Shown here piece by piece: positions 17,758-26,699 of a DNA stretch of 64,000 bases. A model generated the notes under the pieces. The model searched no databases. It was not told the DNA's origin and was given only the letters and a program-made list of their open reading frames with translations. How positions within the stretch are numbered: the first letter of the stretch is position 1; every line of letters starts with the position of its first letter. The stretch spans positions 1,665,001-1,729,000 of the forward strand of contig NZ_CP113783.1 in assembly GCF_029542205.1 (NCBI RefSeq). Direction: 5' to 3'. The DNA comes from Pseudoxanthomonas sp. SE1 (lineage in GTDB: Bacteria; Pseudomonadota; Gammaproteobacteria; Xanthomonadales; Xanthomonadaceae). The position numbers were made by a program, and so were the translations under genes.

Positions 17758-19833
17758 TCAGTTGAAGTCGTAATTCATCGCCGGGCCGGGCGCCGCGAGG
17801 AAGTTGCCTTCCACGTAGTCCAGGTTGGCGGTGAACAGGAAGGACATCGTCGCCGCGTCCTGCACGTGTTCCGCCACCGTCAGGATGCCCAGCGCTTGGG
17901 CGCGCTCGGCGATCTCGCGGATCTTCTGCTGGTGCTCGGTGTTCTTGCCCAGGTCTTCGCTGAAGACGCGGTCGATCTTGAGGAAGGTCGGCTGGAAGTG
18001 CGACAGCAACTGGAACGAATCCAGGCCCGCGCCGAAATGCTCCAGACCCACCTGGCAGCCCAGCTTGGCCGCCGCCGACTGGAACGCCTGTGCCTGGCGC
18101 AGGTGGGTGAAGACCTTGGCCTCGGGCGTCTGCAGCCACAGCCGGTCGCCGGGCACGTCATGTGCGGCCAGTTCCCGGGCGATGAGGTCGAGCAGGCGGT
18201 TGTCGGCGAAGGAGGCCGGGCTGACCTTCACCACCAGGCGGGTATCGTGGCCGGCACGCTTGCGTTCGGCCAGCACTTCGATGGCACGGTTCACCACCCA
18301 GCGGTCGATGGCATCGAGCAGGCCGTTGTCCTCGGCGATCCCGATGAAGGACTGCGGGAGCACGGTTTCGCCATTGGATTCCATGCGCAGCAGGGCCTCG
18401 TAGACCTCGCCGGGCTCGCCCTGCAGGCTGACCACGGGCTGGTAGTGCAGGCGGAAGCTGCCGTCCTGCAGGGCTTCCTGCAGGCGCTTGATCCAGTTCT
18501 GCACGCGCTCTTCCTCGGCACGGTCCACAGCGCCGGGGTCGAAGATCTCGAAGCGGTTGCCGCCCAGGTTGGTGGCCGCCTGCAGGCAGTCGGTGGCGCG
18601 CGTGAGCACCTGGCCGATGCTGGCGATCTTTTCGCCGATCTGCACGCCGCCGATGCTGGCGGTGACCGAGGCCGAACGCTCGCCCACGTTGAACACGTGC
18701 GAGGCATACGAAGCACGCAGCTTGTCGGCCAACGCGGCCGAGTGGGCGTGGTTGCCCCGCAGCAGCACGGCGAAAGTGCGCTCGCCGAAGCGTGCGGCGG
18801 TGCACTGGTCGTCGAGCTTTTCCGCCAGGCGCGCCGCGAGCGCGGCCGCGAGGTCGTCGGCCGAGTCGATGCCGATGTCCTGCAGCAGGCGCTGGTAGTG
18901 GTCCGGTTCGACCAGCAGCAGGGCGTACTGGTCCTCGCCGCGGGCCACCTGGGTCACGGCGTTCTCCAGCTCGCGCAGGAAGGTGGGGCGGTTCATCAGG
19001 CCGGTGACCATGTCGCGCTGGCGCAGGTCTTCGACTTCGCGCGCGAGTTCCGGGTCGAACTCCTCGCGCCGACGGAACACCACCTGCACGCAGGGTTCGC
19101 TCTCGTAGGTGGCGGTGGCGAACTCCAGCGTGGCCGGGAAGCTGTCGCCATCGATGCTGCGCGCCTCCAGTTCGAAGCGGGCCGGCGGCGGTTCGCCCTT
19201 GCTGAGCTTCTTCAGCAGGGCCTTGAAGTCGTTGACGTACTGCGGGGCCACCAGGTCCAGCAGCGACAGGCCTTCGACATCCTCGAAGGACTCGAAGCCG
19301 AACATCTCCAGGTAGGCGTCATTGGCCCGGATGTGCATCCCTTCGTGGATGTAGGCGATCGGGTCGCGCGAGGACGAGATCAAGGCGTCGCAACGGCGCT
19401 CGGTCTCGCGCATCTGGCCTTCGAGCCGGCGCTGCGAGCGGCGCGCGTCCAGGTCGGCCCATTCGCGGCGCAGGACGGTGAGCACATGGTCGAACCGGCC
19501 ACGCAACGCCGTGGCCCGCGCGCCGGCGGCCTGGTCGGCCAGCAGGTCGGCTTCGCTCAGGGCGTCGGCCAGCACGATGACGGGAATGTCCTTGCCGCTG
19601 CCATCCACCTGCGCCAGCACCGTCGCCAGGGGGATGCTCCTGGCCGAACGGGACGCGAGCAGCAGGTCCATCGGCTGGGTGGCCACCATCTGTTCCAGCT
19701 CGGCTGCGTCCAGTGGTCGCAGCGGGCGCACGGCGATGCCGCCGTTGCGCAGGGCGGAGACGACGGCTTCGGCATCTTCCCCGCTGTCATCCACCAAAGT
19801 CAGTCGTAGCGTGGTGTCTTTGCCGATCTGCAT
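17758..19833 (-). CDS. fimX: FimX-like REC/PAS/GGDEF/EAL protein, probable cyclic di-GMP receptor
   Basis: 691 residues with four modules: a degenerate receiver (about 10-120, no clear phospho-Asp), PAS (about 150-255), GGDEF (about 270-430) and EAL (about 440-690). The cyclase signature is GERTF at 350-354 instead of GGDEF, so no synthesis is expected. EAL survives in VYEALLRMES (479-481), but the catalytic DDFG motif is EHFGAGLDSF, so hydrolysis is also unlikely. Such double degeneracy is the mark of FimX/Filp, which binds cyclic di-GMP and acts through PilZ and PilB on type IV pili. The start is MQIGKDTTLRLTLVDD; the frame open upstream reads against epmB. No pilus gene lies nearby. Confidence 0.82.
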   Translation of the reverse strand: MQIGKDTTLRLTLVDDSGEDAEAVVSALRNGGIAVRPLRPLDAAELEQMVATQPMDLLLASRSARSIPLATVLAQVDGSGKDIPVIVLADALSEADLLADQAAGARATALRGRFDHVLTVLRREWADLDARRSQRRLEGQMRETERRCDALISSSRDPIAYIHEGMHIRANDAYLEMFGFESFEDVEGLSLLDLVAPQYVNDFKALLKKLSKGEPPPARFELEARSIDGDSFPATLEFATATYESEPCVQVVFRRREEFDPELAREVEDLRQRDMVTGLMNRPTFLRELENAVTQVARGEDQYALLLVEPDHYQRLLQDIGIDSADDLAAALAARLAEKLDDQCTAARFGERTFAVLLRGNHAHSAALADKLRASYASHVFNVGERSASVTASIGGVQIGEKIASIGQVLTRATDCLQAATNLGGNRFEIFDPGAVDRAEEERVQNWIKRLQEALQDGSFRLHYQPVVSLQGEPGEVYEALLRMESNGETVLPQSFIGIAEDNGLLDAIDRWVVNRAIEVLAERKRAGHDTRLVVKVSPASFADNRLLDLIARELAAHDVPGDRLWLQTPEAKVFTHLRQAQAFQSAAAKLGCQVGLEHFGAGLDSFQLLSHFQPTFLKIDRVFSEDLGKNTEHQQKIREIAERAQALGILTVAEHVQDAATMSFLFTANLDYVEGNFLAAPGPAMNYDFN

Positions 19834-19930
19834 GCAACGCGTCCGCGAGGGGAGCGCGTTTAATACATGAACGGGAGGGGGGAGTCCAATGCAACCGTCG
19901 CAGATGTGCGCATGGACGGCAGGCGACGGG

Positions 19931-20950
19931 CTAGAGCGGGCGTTTGCCGGTGTCGCCGGGGACTTCCCGCACCAGCCGCGGCACCAGATAGCCGGAGAGG
20001 CGCGCGGCCAGCGCCGCATGCAGCGTCTTCGCACGGTCGTCGTCGACCTCGAAATGCGCCGCGCCGGCCACCCGGTCCAACTGGTGCAGGTAGTAGGGCA
20101 GCACGCCCGCCGCGAAGCCGCGCTCGCTGAGCTTCGCCAGCGCCTCGACATCGTCATTCACGCCACGCAGCAGCACCGCCTGGTTCAGCAGGTGCACGCC
20201 GGCACCGCGCAGGCGCCCGAGTGCCGCGTCGACGGCGTCGTCGAACTCGTTGGCATGGTTGGCATGGATGACCAGGGTCACCGGCCAGGGCAGGCCGGAC
20301 AGCCAGGCCAGCAGGCCATCGTCGATGCGTTCGGGCAGCACCACCGGCAGGCGGCTGTGGATGCGCAGGCGGCGCAGGTGGGGAATCCCCGCCAGTGCGT
20401 CGGTGAGCTCGGCCAGCTTGGCGTTCGACAGCGACAACGGGTCGCCACCGGACAGCAGCACTTCCTCCACGTCCATATCGGCGCGGATCAAGTCCACGGC
20501 TTCCCGCCACCCGTCGCGTGCCGCGGTCTCGTCCGAATAAGGAAAATGGCGGCGGAAGCAATACCGGCAATTGATCGCGCAACTGCCCGTCGCCACCAGC
20601 AGCGCCCGCCCGCGGTATTTCTGGATCACGCCGGGCCCCGTCCTGGCCGCGCCGTCACCGACGGCATCCAGTCCATAGCCGGCGGCCGGATGCATTTCGT
20701 CATCCAGCGGCAACACCTGACGCAGCAGCGGGTCGTGCGGGTCGCCATGGCGCATGCGGGCCACGAAGCCACGCGGCACGCGCAGCGGGAACTGGGCCGC
20801 CGCTTCGTCGGACACCCGGTCCGCCAGCGCCCCCAGTCCCAGCAGTGCCAACAGGTCGCGCGGGTCACGCACGGCATCGCGCCAGGCCTGCTGCCAGCGC
20901 GGCGCGGCCAGCGGGGCGGGCTGTCGGGGTTCGGGGGCTGCGGTTATCAT
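19931..20950 (-). CDS. epmB: EF-P beta-lysylation radical-SAM protein EpmB
   Basis: 339 residues, a lysine 2,3-aminomutase of the EF-P type that makes (R)-beta-lysine for attachment to elongation factor P. The radical-SAM cluster is GSCAINCRYCFRRHFPY (CxxxCxxC), with GGDPLSLSNAKL and RLRIHSRLPVVLP downstream, all diagnostic. It is divergently arranged with efp, 104 bases apart, so partner and target share a control region. The ligase EpmA is not seen in the window. The start used is MITAAPEPRQPAPL; an upstream ATG overlaps the hairpin in the intergenic region. Confidence 0.94.
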   Translation of the reverse strand: MITAAPEPRQPAPLAAPRWQQAWRDAVRDPRDLLALLGLGALADRVSDEAAAQFPLRVPRGFVARMRHGDPHDPLLRQVLPLDDEMHPAAGYGLDAVGDGAARTGPGVIQKYRGRALLVATGSCAINCRYCFRRHFPYSDETAARDGWREAVDLIRADMDVEEVLLSGGDPLSLSNAKLAELTDALAGIPHLRRLRIHSRLPVVLPERIDDGLLAWLSGLPWPVTLVIHANHANEFDDAVDAALGRLRGAGVHLLNQAVLLRGVNDDVEALAKLSERGFAAGVLPYYLHQLDRVAGAAHFEVDDDRAKTLHAALAARLSGYLVPRLVREVPGDTGKRPL

Positions 20951-21054
20951 GTCGGGTCTGAAAACAAGCACCCGCCGGGTCCGGCGGGTTCCCGACATTC
21001 TATCCGGCCGGCCGCCTTGCGCGGCGGGTACGCCTTACCTCCAGGAGCAGCAGC

Positions 21055-21621
21055 ATGGCCAGTTACGGCATGAACGACGTCAAGAACGGGATGAAGATCC
21101 TGATCAACAACGAGCCGGCGATCATCAGCGACACGGAATACGTCAAGCCGGGCAAGGGCCAGGCGTTCACCCGCGTGAAGTACCGCCTGATCAAGAGCGG
21201 CCGCGTGCAGGAAATCACTATGAAGAGCACCGACTCGGTCGAGGCGGCGGACGTGGTGGACACCGACATGCAGTACCTGTATTCCGACGGCGAGTACTGG
21301 CACTTCATGCAGCAGGAGACCTTCGAGCAGGTGCAGGCCGACAAGGCCGGCATGGGCGGCGCCGAGAAGTGGCTGAAGGGTGAGGAGGACTGCGTGGTCA
21401 CGCTGTGGAACGGCAACCCGATCCAGGTGACCCCGCCGAATTTCGTCGAACTGCAGATCACCGAGACCGACCCGGGCGTGAAGGGAGATACCGCCGGTAC
21501 CGGCGGCAAGCCGGCCACGCTGGAAACGGGCGCCGTCGTGCGTGTGCCGCTGTTCGTCGGGCAGGATGAGATCATCAAGGTCGATACCCGCACCGGTGAA
21601 TACGTCAGCCGCGTGAAGTGA
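21055..21621 (+). CDS. efp: elongation factor P
   Basis: 188 residues, the full three-domain EF-P that rescues ribosomes stalled at polyproline. The modification site is the Lys in [10 protein letters not shown] (about residue 34), fitting beta-lysylation by EpmB/EpmA. The remaining sequence follows the family ([36 protein letters not shown] at the end). ATG after ccaggagcagcagc. The stop overlaps the start of the next small membrane gene. Confidence 0.97.
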   Translation: MASYGMNDVKNGMKILINNEPAIISDTEYVKPGKGQAFTRVKYRLIKSGRVQEITMKSTDSVEAADVVDTDMQYLYSDGEYWHFMQQETFEQVQADKAGMGGAEKWLKGEEDCVVTLWNGNPIQVTPPNFVELQITETDPGVKGDTAGTGGKPATLETGAVVRVPLFVGQDEIIKVDTRTGEYVSRVK

Positions 21622-21830
21622 TGGAACAGCTGGCGCTTTACCTGGGCGTCTGGGCCGTCGGCGTTCTGATCGCCGCGCTGGGCGTGATGCTCTGCTGGAA
21701 TGTGACCCTGCCGCGGCTGTTCCCCAGCGTGCCGCGGCTGAACTACGGGCGCGCGTTGGCGCTGATGCTGCTGTGCTGGCTGCTGTTCGGCGCCGGCGCC
21801 ATCGGCCTGACCTATACGCTGGGATTCTGA
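21621..21830 (+). CDS. small membrane protein downstream of efp
   Basis: 69 residues with two hydrophobic helices (YLGVWAVGVLIAALGVMLCW and ALALMLLCWLLFGAGAIGL). The ATG shares its A with the efp stop (TGATG), so it is translationally coupled to efp. I do not recognise a family; the sequence looks conserved in style (LPRLFPSVPRLNYGRAL) and is unlikely to be chance. Confidence 0.65.
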   Translation: MEQLALYLGVWAVGVLIAALGVMLCWNVTLPRLFPSVPRLNYGRALALMLLCWLLFGAGAIGLTYTLGF

Positions 21831-21840
21831 GCCGAGGCCC

Positions 21841-23181
21841 ATGAGCGACCGCATCCCCGACACCTGCGACCTGTTGATCGAAGCCGGTTTCGTGGTGCCG
21901 GTCGTCCCGCACGGGGTGGTGTTGGAGGACCATGCGGTCGCCGTCACCGCCGGCCGCATCGTCGCGATTCTGCCGGTGCACGAGGCGCGCACGCGCTTCG
22001 TCCCGCGCGAGACGGTATCGCGCCCTGATGCCGCGCTGATCCCGGGCATGGTCAACGCGCACACCCACAACCCCATGACGCTGTTGCGTGGCGTTGCCGA
22101 CGACCTGCCGCTGAAGGTCTGGCTGCAGCAGCACATCTGGCCCATCGAGGGCGCGGTGATCGGGCCGGATTTCGTGGCCGACGGCATCACCCTGGCGATC
22201 GCCGAGATGCTCCGCGGCGGCACCACCTGCGTCAACGAGAACTACTTCTTCCCCGACGTGCAGGCCGCGACGTACAAGCGCCACGGCTTCCGCGCACGCG
22301 TGGGACTGCCGGTGATCGATTTCCCGACGGCCTGGGCGGCGTCGGACGACGAGTACTTCGAGAAGGCCGGCGAAGTGCACGACCAATGGCGGGACGACGC
22401 GCTGATCGCGACCGCGTTCGCCCCGCATGCGCCGTACACGGTGAACGACGCCAATTTCGAACGCGTGCGCATGCTGTCGGACCAGCTCGACGTGCCCGTG
22501 CACCTGCACCTGCATGAAACCGCACAGGAAGTGGAACAGTCGCTGGAGAAGCACGGACAGCGCCCGATCGCGCGGCTGGACCGGCTGGGGCTGGTCAACG
22601 ACCGCCTGATCGCCATCCACATGACCCAGCTCACCGAGGCGGAGATCCACCTCTGTGCCGAACGTGGCGTCAGCGTCGTGCATTGCCCGGAATCCAACCT
22701 CAAGCTCGCGTCCGGTTTCTGCCCGGCGTGCGCGCTGGAGCGTGCAGGCGTGACTTTGGCGGTCGGCACCGACGGCTGCGCCAGCAACAACGACCTGGAC
22801 ATGTTCAGCGAGACGCGCACTGCGGCGCTGCTGGCCAAGGCGGTGGCGCAGGATGCCGCCGCGCTGGATGCGTTCAGCGCCTTGCGCGCGGCCACGCTGG
22901 GCGGCGCGAAGGCGATCGGCTTCGACGACCGCATCGGCTCGATCGAGCCGGGCAAGGAGGCCGACCTGGTCTGCGTGGATCTGTCCGCGTTGGAGACGCA
23001 GCCGCTGCACCACGTGGTGTCCCAGCTGATCTACGCCACCGGCCGGCAGCAGGTCAGCGATGTGTGGATCGCCGGCAAGGCGAAGCTGCGGCAGCGTGTG
23101 CTGGTCGAGATGGACATCGACGGCGTCATCGCCAATGCGCGGCAGTGGCGCGAGCGGATCGCCGGCATCCGGCTGTCTTGA
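21841..23181 (+). CDS. mtaD: 5-methylthioadenosine/S-adenosylhomocysteine deaminase-type amidohydrolase
   Basis: 446 residues of the TRZ/ATZ amidohydrolase family. The metal site appears as [26 protein letters not shown], and [13 protein letters not shown] with [11 protein letters not shown]. The VNAHTH to SNNDLDMF pattern and the neighbouring ubiG match the MtaD group, which deaminates methylthioadenosine or S-adenosylhomocysteine. This fits with ubiG, whose reaction produces S-adenosylhomocysteine. Exact substrate is inferred. It follows the small membrane gene by ten bases. Confidence 0.85.
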   Translation: MSDRIPDTCDLLIEAGFVVPVVPHGVVLEDHAVAVTAGRIVAILPVHEARTRFVPRETVSRPDAALIPGMVNAHTHNPMTLLRGVADDLPLKVWLQQHIWPIEGAVIGPDFVADGITLAIAEMLRGGTTCVNENYFFPDVQAATYKRHGFRARVGLPVIDFPTAWAASDDEYFEKAGEVHDQWRDDALIATAFAPHAPYTVNDANFERVRMLSDQLDVPVHLHLHETAQEVEQSLEKHGQRPIARLDRLGLVNDRLIAIHMTQLTEAEIHLCAERGVSVVHCPESNLKLASGFCPACALERAGVTLAVGTDGCASNNDLDMFSETRTAALLAKAVAQDAAALDAFSALRAATLGGAKAIGFDDRIGSIEPGKEADLVCVDLSALETQPLHHVVSQLIYATGRQQVSDVWIAGKAKLRQRVLVEMDIDGVIANARQWRERIAGIRLS

Positions 23182-23184
23182 CAA

Positions 23185-23288
23185 CGTCATCCCAGCGAAC
23201 GCTGGGATCCATGTGGACGTTGCGTTTGCTGTTTCCAGTGCGGCTCCAAGCAAGAGCAAGATGGGTCCCAGCGTTCGCTGGGACGACG
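23185..23288. repeat. CGTCAT-type palindrome between mtaD and ubiG
   Basis: The left arm cgtcatcccagcgaacgctgg and right arm ccagcgttcgctgggacgacg flank a centre containing gcaagagcaagatggg. The same architecture, including an agcaagagcaa(a/g)atgg centre, recurs at 39819-39912, so this is a second repeat family, distinct from the GTAG type. Confidence 0.85.
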
Positions 23289-23330
23289 GAATCGGCGCCT
23301 CGCGGGGTCGGCCCGATCTACAATGGCGGC

Positions 23331-24050
23331 ATGACGACCACGACTTCGCCCCGCGACGACAACTTCAGCCAGGCCGAACTCGACAAGTTCGGCGCGCTCG
23401 CCAATCGCTGGTGGGATCCGGATGGCCCGCAAAAGGCGTTGCATGCGCTCAATCCGGTGCGCCTGCAGTACGTGCGTGATCGCGTGCGGCTCGCGGGCGC
23501 CACCGCACTGGATGTCGGCTGTGGCGGAGGACTGCTGAGCGAAGCGCTGGCGCGCGAGGGCGCGCATATCACCGCGATCGACCTCGCGCCCGAACTGGTG
23601 AAGGTGGGGCGTCTGCACAAGCTGGAATCGGGCGTGCAGGTGGACTATCAGCTGCGTTCGGTCGAGTCGCTGGCCGAGGAGCGCCCTGGCAGCTTCGACG
23701 TGGTCACCTGCATGGAGATGCTGGAGCACGTGCCCGATCCGGCGGCCATCATCCGTGCCTGCCACGCGCTGCTGAAGCCGGGCGGACAGCTCTTCCTGTC
23801 CACGCTGAACCGCACGCCGGCCGCCTTCGCGCTGGCCATCGTCGGCGCCGAGTACATCGCGCGCCTGCTGCCGAAGGGCACGCATCACTACAAGGAATTC
23901 ATCAGGCCGTCCGAACTGGCCGGATGGCTGCGCGATGCCGGCTTCCAGTTGCAGGACGTCACCGGCCTGGCGTACGAACCATGGCGGCAGCGCGCGCGGC
24001 TGACCTCGCGCACCGACGTGAACTACCTCGCCAGTGCGGTGAAGCCGTGA
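23331..24050 (+). CDS. ubiG: ubiquinone biosynthesis O-methyltransferase UbiG
   Basis: 239 residues. The SAM-binding motif [18 protein letters not shown], the UbiG-specific [37 protein letters not shown] and [14 protein letters not shown] are all present. It performs both O-methylations of the ubiquinone head group. A TACAAT -10 box at 23319-23324 is only seven bases from the ATG and there is no ribosome site, so the message may be leaderless. The stop overlaps the HAD phosphatase start (GTGA), suggesting a joint transcript. Confidence 0.95.
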   Translation: MTTTTSPRDDNFSQAELDKFGALANRWWDPDGPQKALHALNPVRLQYVRDRVRLAGATALDVGCGGGLLSEALAREGAHITAIDLAPELVKVGRLHKLESGVQVDYQLRSVESLAEERPGSFDVVTCMEMLEHVPDPAAIIRACHALLKPGGQLFLSTLNRTPAAFALAIVGAEYIARLLPKGTHHYKEFIRPSELAGWLRDAGFQLQDVTGLAYEPWRQRARLTSRTDVNYLASAVKP

Positions 24051-24742
24051 CGGCGCGGGGGTTCCCGCGCGCCGCGCTGTTCGACCTGGACGGCACGCTG
24101 CTGGACAGCGCGCCGGACATGCTGGCCACGGCGAACCGGATGCGCGCGTCGCGCGGTGTCGGCGCGATGACGCTCGATGTCCTGCGGCCCCACGTCTCCA
24201 AGGGCGCGCGCGCGATGCTGGCGGCCGCGTTTCCGGAGATGGAGCAGGGATCCCGCGAAGCGCTGGTGCCGGAATTCCTGGCGATCTACCAGCAAGAACT
24301 CGGCCGCCACAGCCTCCTCTTCGATGGTGTCGCCGACATGCTTGAAGCGCTGGAGCAGGCCGGCAGCGTGTGGGGCATCGTGACCAACAAACCCGAATAC
24401 CTGGCGCGCGACATCCTGCCGCAACTGGGTTGGGAGAGCCGCTGCGCCGTATTGATCGGGGGCGACACGCTGGCCGAGAAGAAGCCGCACCCTTTGCCGC
24501 TGCAGGTGGCCTCCGAGCGCATCGGCATCGCCATCGCCGACTGCGTGTACGTGGGCGACGACGAGCGCGACATCCAGTCGGCGCGTGCCGCCGGCATGCC
24601 GTCCATCGCGGCGTTGTGGGGGTACCGGCAGGCGCACGAAGAGCCCGCGCTGTGGCTGGCGGACGTGATGGTCCAGCTACCCGCAGCCCTTGTTGAACCT
24701 TCAGTCTGGCCATCGGCGCAGCTTGTTGCAGGAGCGACGTAA
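24047..24742 (+). CDS. HAD-family phosphatase (phosphoglycolate / N-acetylmuramate-6-phosphate type)
   Basis: 231 residues from a GTG overlapping the ubiG stop. HAD motifs [42 protein letters not shown]. The family contains phosphoglycolate phosphatase (Gph) and MupP; in Pseudomonas mupP also follows ubiG, so MupP is a serious candidate, but sequence alone does not decide. The last codons run into a GTAG-type palindrome, and its sequence gacgTAAgtcg supplies the stop codon. The final residues AQLVAGAT are therefore partly repeat-encoded. Confidence 0.88.
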   Translation: MTARGFPRAALFDLDGTLLDSAPDMLATANRMRASRGVGAMTLDVLRPHVSKGARAMLAAAFPEMEQGSREALVPEFLAIYQQELGRHSLLFDGVADMLEALEQAGSVWGIVTNKPEYLARDILPQLGWESRCAVLIGGDTLAEKKPHPLPLQVASERIGIAIADCVYVGDDERDIQSARAAGMPSIAALWGYRQAHEEPALWLADVMVQLPAALVEPSVWPSAQLVAGAT

Positions 24743-24855
24743 GTCGCGACCGCATGGCGGCGGCGTCCTCTCGTTCCATCGGCAGGTTCTCCTGCAGTGT
24801 TGTGTTCTTTCCCGAGCGCCCAGCATCACGGTCGCGACTTACGTCGCTCCTACAA
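24726..24855. repeat. GTAG-type palindrome overlapping the HAD gene end
   Basis: The left arm ttgcaggagcgacgtaagtc (24726-24745, continuing gcgaccg) pairs with the right arm cggtcgcgacttacgtcgctcctacaa (24829-24855), with a 76-base centre. The left arm has GCAGG where the consensus is GTAGG. It contains the stop codon of the upstream gene and ends 11 bases before the next start. Confidence 0.88.
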
Positions 24856-24866
24856 GAGTTTTCTGC

Positions 24867-25574
24867 ATGTCCGACTCCGCCGCCCTCGACAGCTTTCTCG
24901 ACAAATGGCGTGCACGTTGGCCCGAATGGTCGGTGGCCGAGGTGTTCGTCGCGCCTGCGCGACGCGATATCGCGGTGGCATGGTTCGCGCTGCTGCAGGA
25001 GTTCGAGGACGCCCTGAACATCGCCGGCGAGCCGCTGCCGGCGGATGCCAAGCTGGCGTGGTGGGGCGAGGAACTGCGTGGCTGGGCAGGACAGCGCTCG
25101 CGCCATCCGCTCGGCCGGCGCCTCGAACCCGTGCGCGCCGACTGGGCAAGGCTCGCGGAGGCGCTGCCCACGTTGGCGGAGGCACGCGCGCAGCCGGTGG
25201 ACCGGAATGCGGGGCTTGCCGCGCTGTCGCGCTACGGCGATGCGGTCGCGGCCGTGGAAGCCGGGGTGCTGGGCCGCGCGCCCGCTTCACGCAGCATCGT
25301 CGCGCAGGCGCTCGCGATGCGATTGGCGGAGGCCGGCGCGGCGGGTATTCCCATGGAGCTCAGGCAGGGCGGAAACGACGCGCATGCGGCGCGTGCGTGG
25401 GCGGACTGCCTGCTGGGACAATGGACGCTGCGCGAGGGTGCGCGCGAACGCCGCCTGGTGTCGGCCTTTGCGCATGGACGCCTGCGCCGGCTTGCACAGC
25501 GGAGCGAACCCGGCGCGCTGCCATCGCGCGCCTCGCTCCTGTTCACAGGCTGGCGCGCCGCGCGCGGTGACTGA
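24867..25574 (+). CDS. squalene/phytoene synthase-like protein
   Basis: 235 residues resembling the N-terminal half of squalene/phytoene synthases (DIAVAWFALLQEFEDALN, DAKLAWWGEELRGWA, RSRHPLGRRLEP). The usual length is about 280-350, and the aspartate-rich DxxxD motifs that bind prenyl diphosphates are not evident. It may therefore be a non-catalytic homologue. No ribosome site; the start lies just after the palindrome. No other carotenoid or hopanoid gene is near. Confidence 0.7.
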   Translation: MSDSAALDSFLDKWRARWPEWSVAEVFVAPARRDIAVAWFALLQEFEDALNIAGEPLPADAKLAWWGEELRGWAGQRSRHPLGRRLEPVRADWARLAEALPTLAEARAQPVDRNAGLAALSRYGDAVAAVEAGVLGRAPASRSIVAQALAMRLAEAGAAGIPMELRQGGNDAHAARAWADCLLGQWTLREGARERRLVSAFAHGRLRRLAQRSEPGALPSRASLLFTGWRAARGD

Positions 25575-25680
25575 AGAGCACGCATATCGTTGCGATAGCG
25601 GCGGGAAACGGCCGTAACGGACTGTTTCATCTGGGGATTCGGGGCAGGGCGTACAATGCGCGGCATCCACTCCCCCGTGC

Positions 25681-26619
25681 ATGACCATGGCTCCCTCGCT
25701 TCCCCTGGCGCCCCGCGCCGACCTCCCCGATGTCGCCCACCAGCGCGTGCCGCTGGCGCGCCCCCTGGACTGGGTGGGCATGGAGAACATCGCGCTGCCG
25801 GTGCGCATCGCCGACGGGCAGGGCGGGCAACTGCAGGTGGCCGCCAGCATCGACCTGTCGGTGAACCTGGCAAACGCGGATGCGCGCGGCATCCACATGT
25901 CGCGCCTGTACCTGCAACTGCAGGACGGACTGGCGCGCGAAGCGATCACGCCCGCGGGCCTGCGGCACCTGCTGCAGGACAGCGTGGCCTCGCAGTCCGG
26001 TCTGGCAACCAGCGCCCGCCTGAAGATCCGTTACGAAGCCCTCCTGCAACGCAAGGCGCTGGAAAGCGACTATGCCGGCTGGAAGCGCTATCCGGTCGAA
26101 ATCGAAGCCACGTTGGCGGACGGTCATCTGGTGCTGGCGCTGTCGTTCGCGGTCGAGTATTCCAGCACCTGTCCGGCCTCGGCGGCACTGTCGCGGCAGG
26201 CCAACGCGGAGCGTTTCGCGGGAGATTTCGCTGCCGCGCATCCGCTGTCGGTCAACGTGGTGCACGACTGGCTGGCCTCCGAGCGCGGCCTGGCCGCCAC
26301 GCCGCACGCGCAGCGCAGCCGGGCCAGCGTGCGGGTGGAATTGCGCCCGCAGTTCGACGAATTGCCGCTTGTCGCCCTGGTCGACGCCATCGAAGCCGCG
26401 CTCGGCACCCCGGTGCAGACCGCGGTCAAGCGCGTGGACGAGCAGGCCTTCGCCCGCCTCAATGCCGAGAACCTCATGTTCTGCGAAGACGCCGCGCGCC
26501 GCGTGGCGTCGGTCCTGTCGGGTGACGCCCGCATCGCCCGCTACGACGCCACCGTGGCCCATTACGAGAGCCTGCACCCGCATGACGCGGTGGCCCGCGT
26601 GAGCGGCAGCAACGACTGA
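25681..26619 (+). CDS. folE2: GTP cyclohydrolase FolE2
   Basis: 312 residues, the metal-promiscuous GTP cyclohydrolase I type that starts folate synthesis. Diagnostic stretches are IDLSVNLANADARGIHMSRLY, the metal Cys in VEYSSTCPASAALSR, NAENLMFCEDAARR and ATVAHYESLHPHDAVA. A -10 box TACAAT (25652-25657) lies 23 bases before the start; no clear -35 or Zur box is seen, though folE2 is a zinc-starvation gene in some bacteria. Stands alone. Confidence 0.93.
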   Translation: MTMAPSLPLAPRADLPDVAHQRVPLARPLDWVGMENIALPVRIADGQGGQLQVAASIDLSVNLANADARGIHMSRLYLQLQDGLAREAITPAGLRHLLQDSVASQSGLATSARLKIRYEALLQRKALESDYAGWKRYPVEIEATLADGHLVLALSFAVEYSSTCPASAALSRQANAERFAGDFAAAHPLSVNVVHDWLASERGLAATPHAQRSRASVRVELRPQFDELPLVALVDAIEAALGTPVQTAVKRVDEQAFARLNAENLMFCEDAARRVASVLSGDARIARYDATVAHYESLHPHDAVARVSGSND

Positions 26620-26647
26620 GGCCGCCAGTCGGCGAGGTTGCGTCACT

Positions 26648-26659
26648 TCACATTTGTGA
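26648..26659 (+). promoter_or_regulatory. TCACA-TT-TGTGA palindrome before the diguanylate cyclase gene
   Basis: The twelve-base perfect palindrome tcacatttgtga, extended by an outer GTCAC/GTGAC pair, lies 40 bases before the start. The half-sites are those of the CRP/Clp family, but their order and two-base spacing differ from the usual TGTGA-N6-TCACA. Operator function is a guess. Confidence 0.3.
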
Positions 26660-26699
26660 CCCGATCCGCGCTAAGCTCGGGCGCTGACCGCTCGGCGGA

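Noticed and set aside
25575-25680. Zur box before folE2
   Set aside because: Looked for because folE2 is a zinc-starvation gene elsewhere, but no AT-rich palindrome of that type is present.
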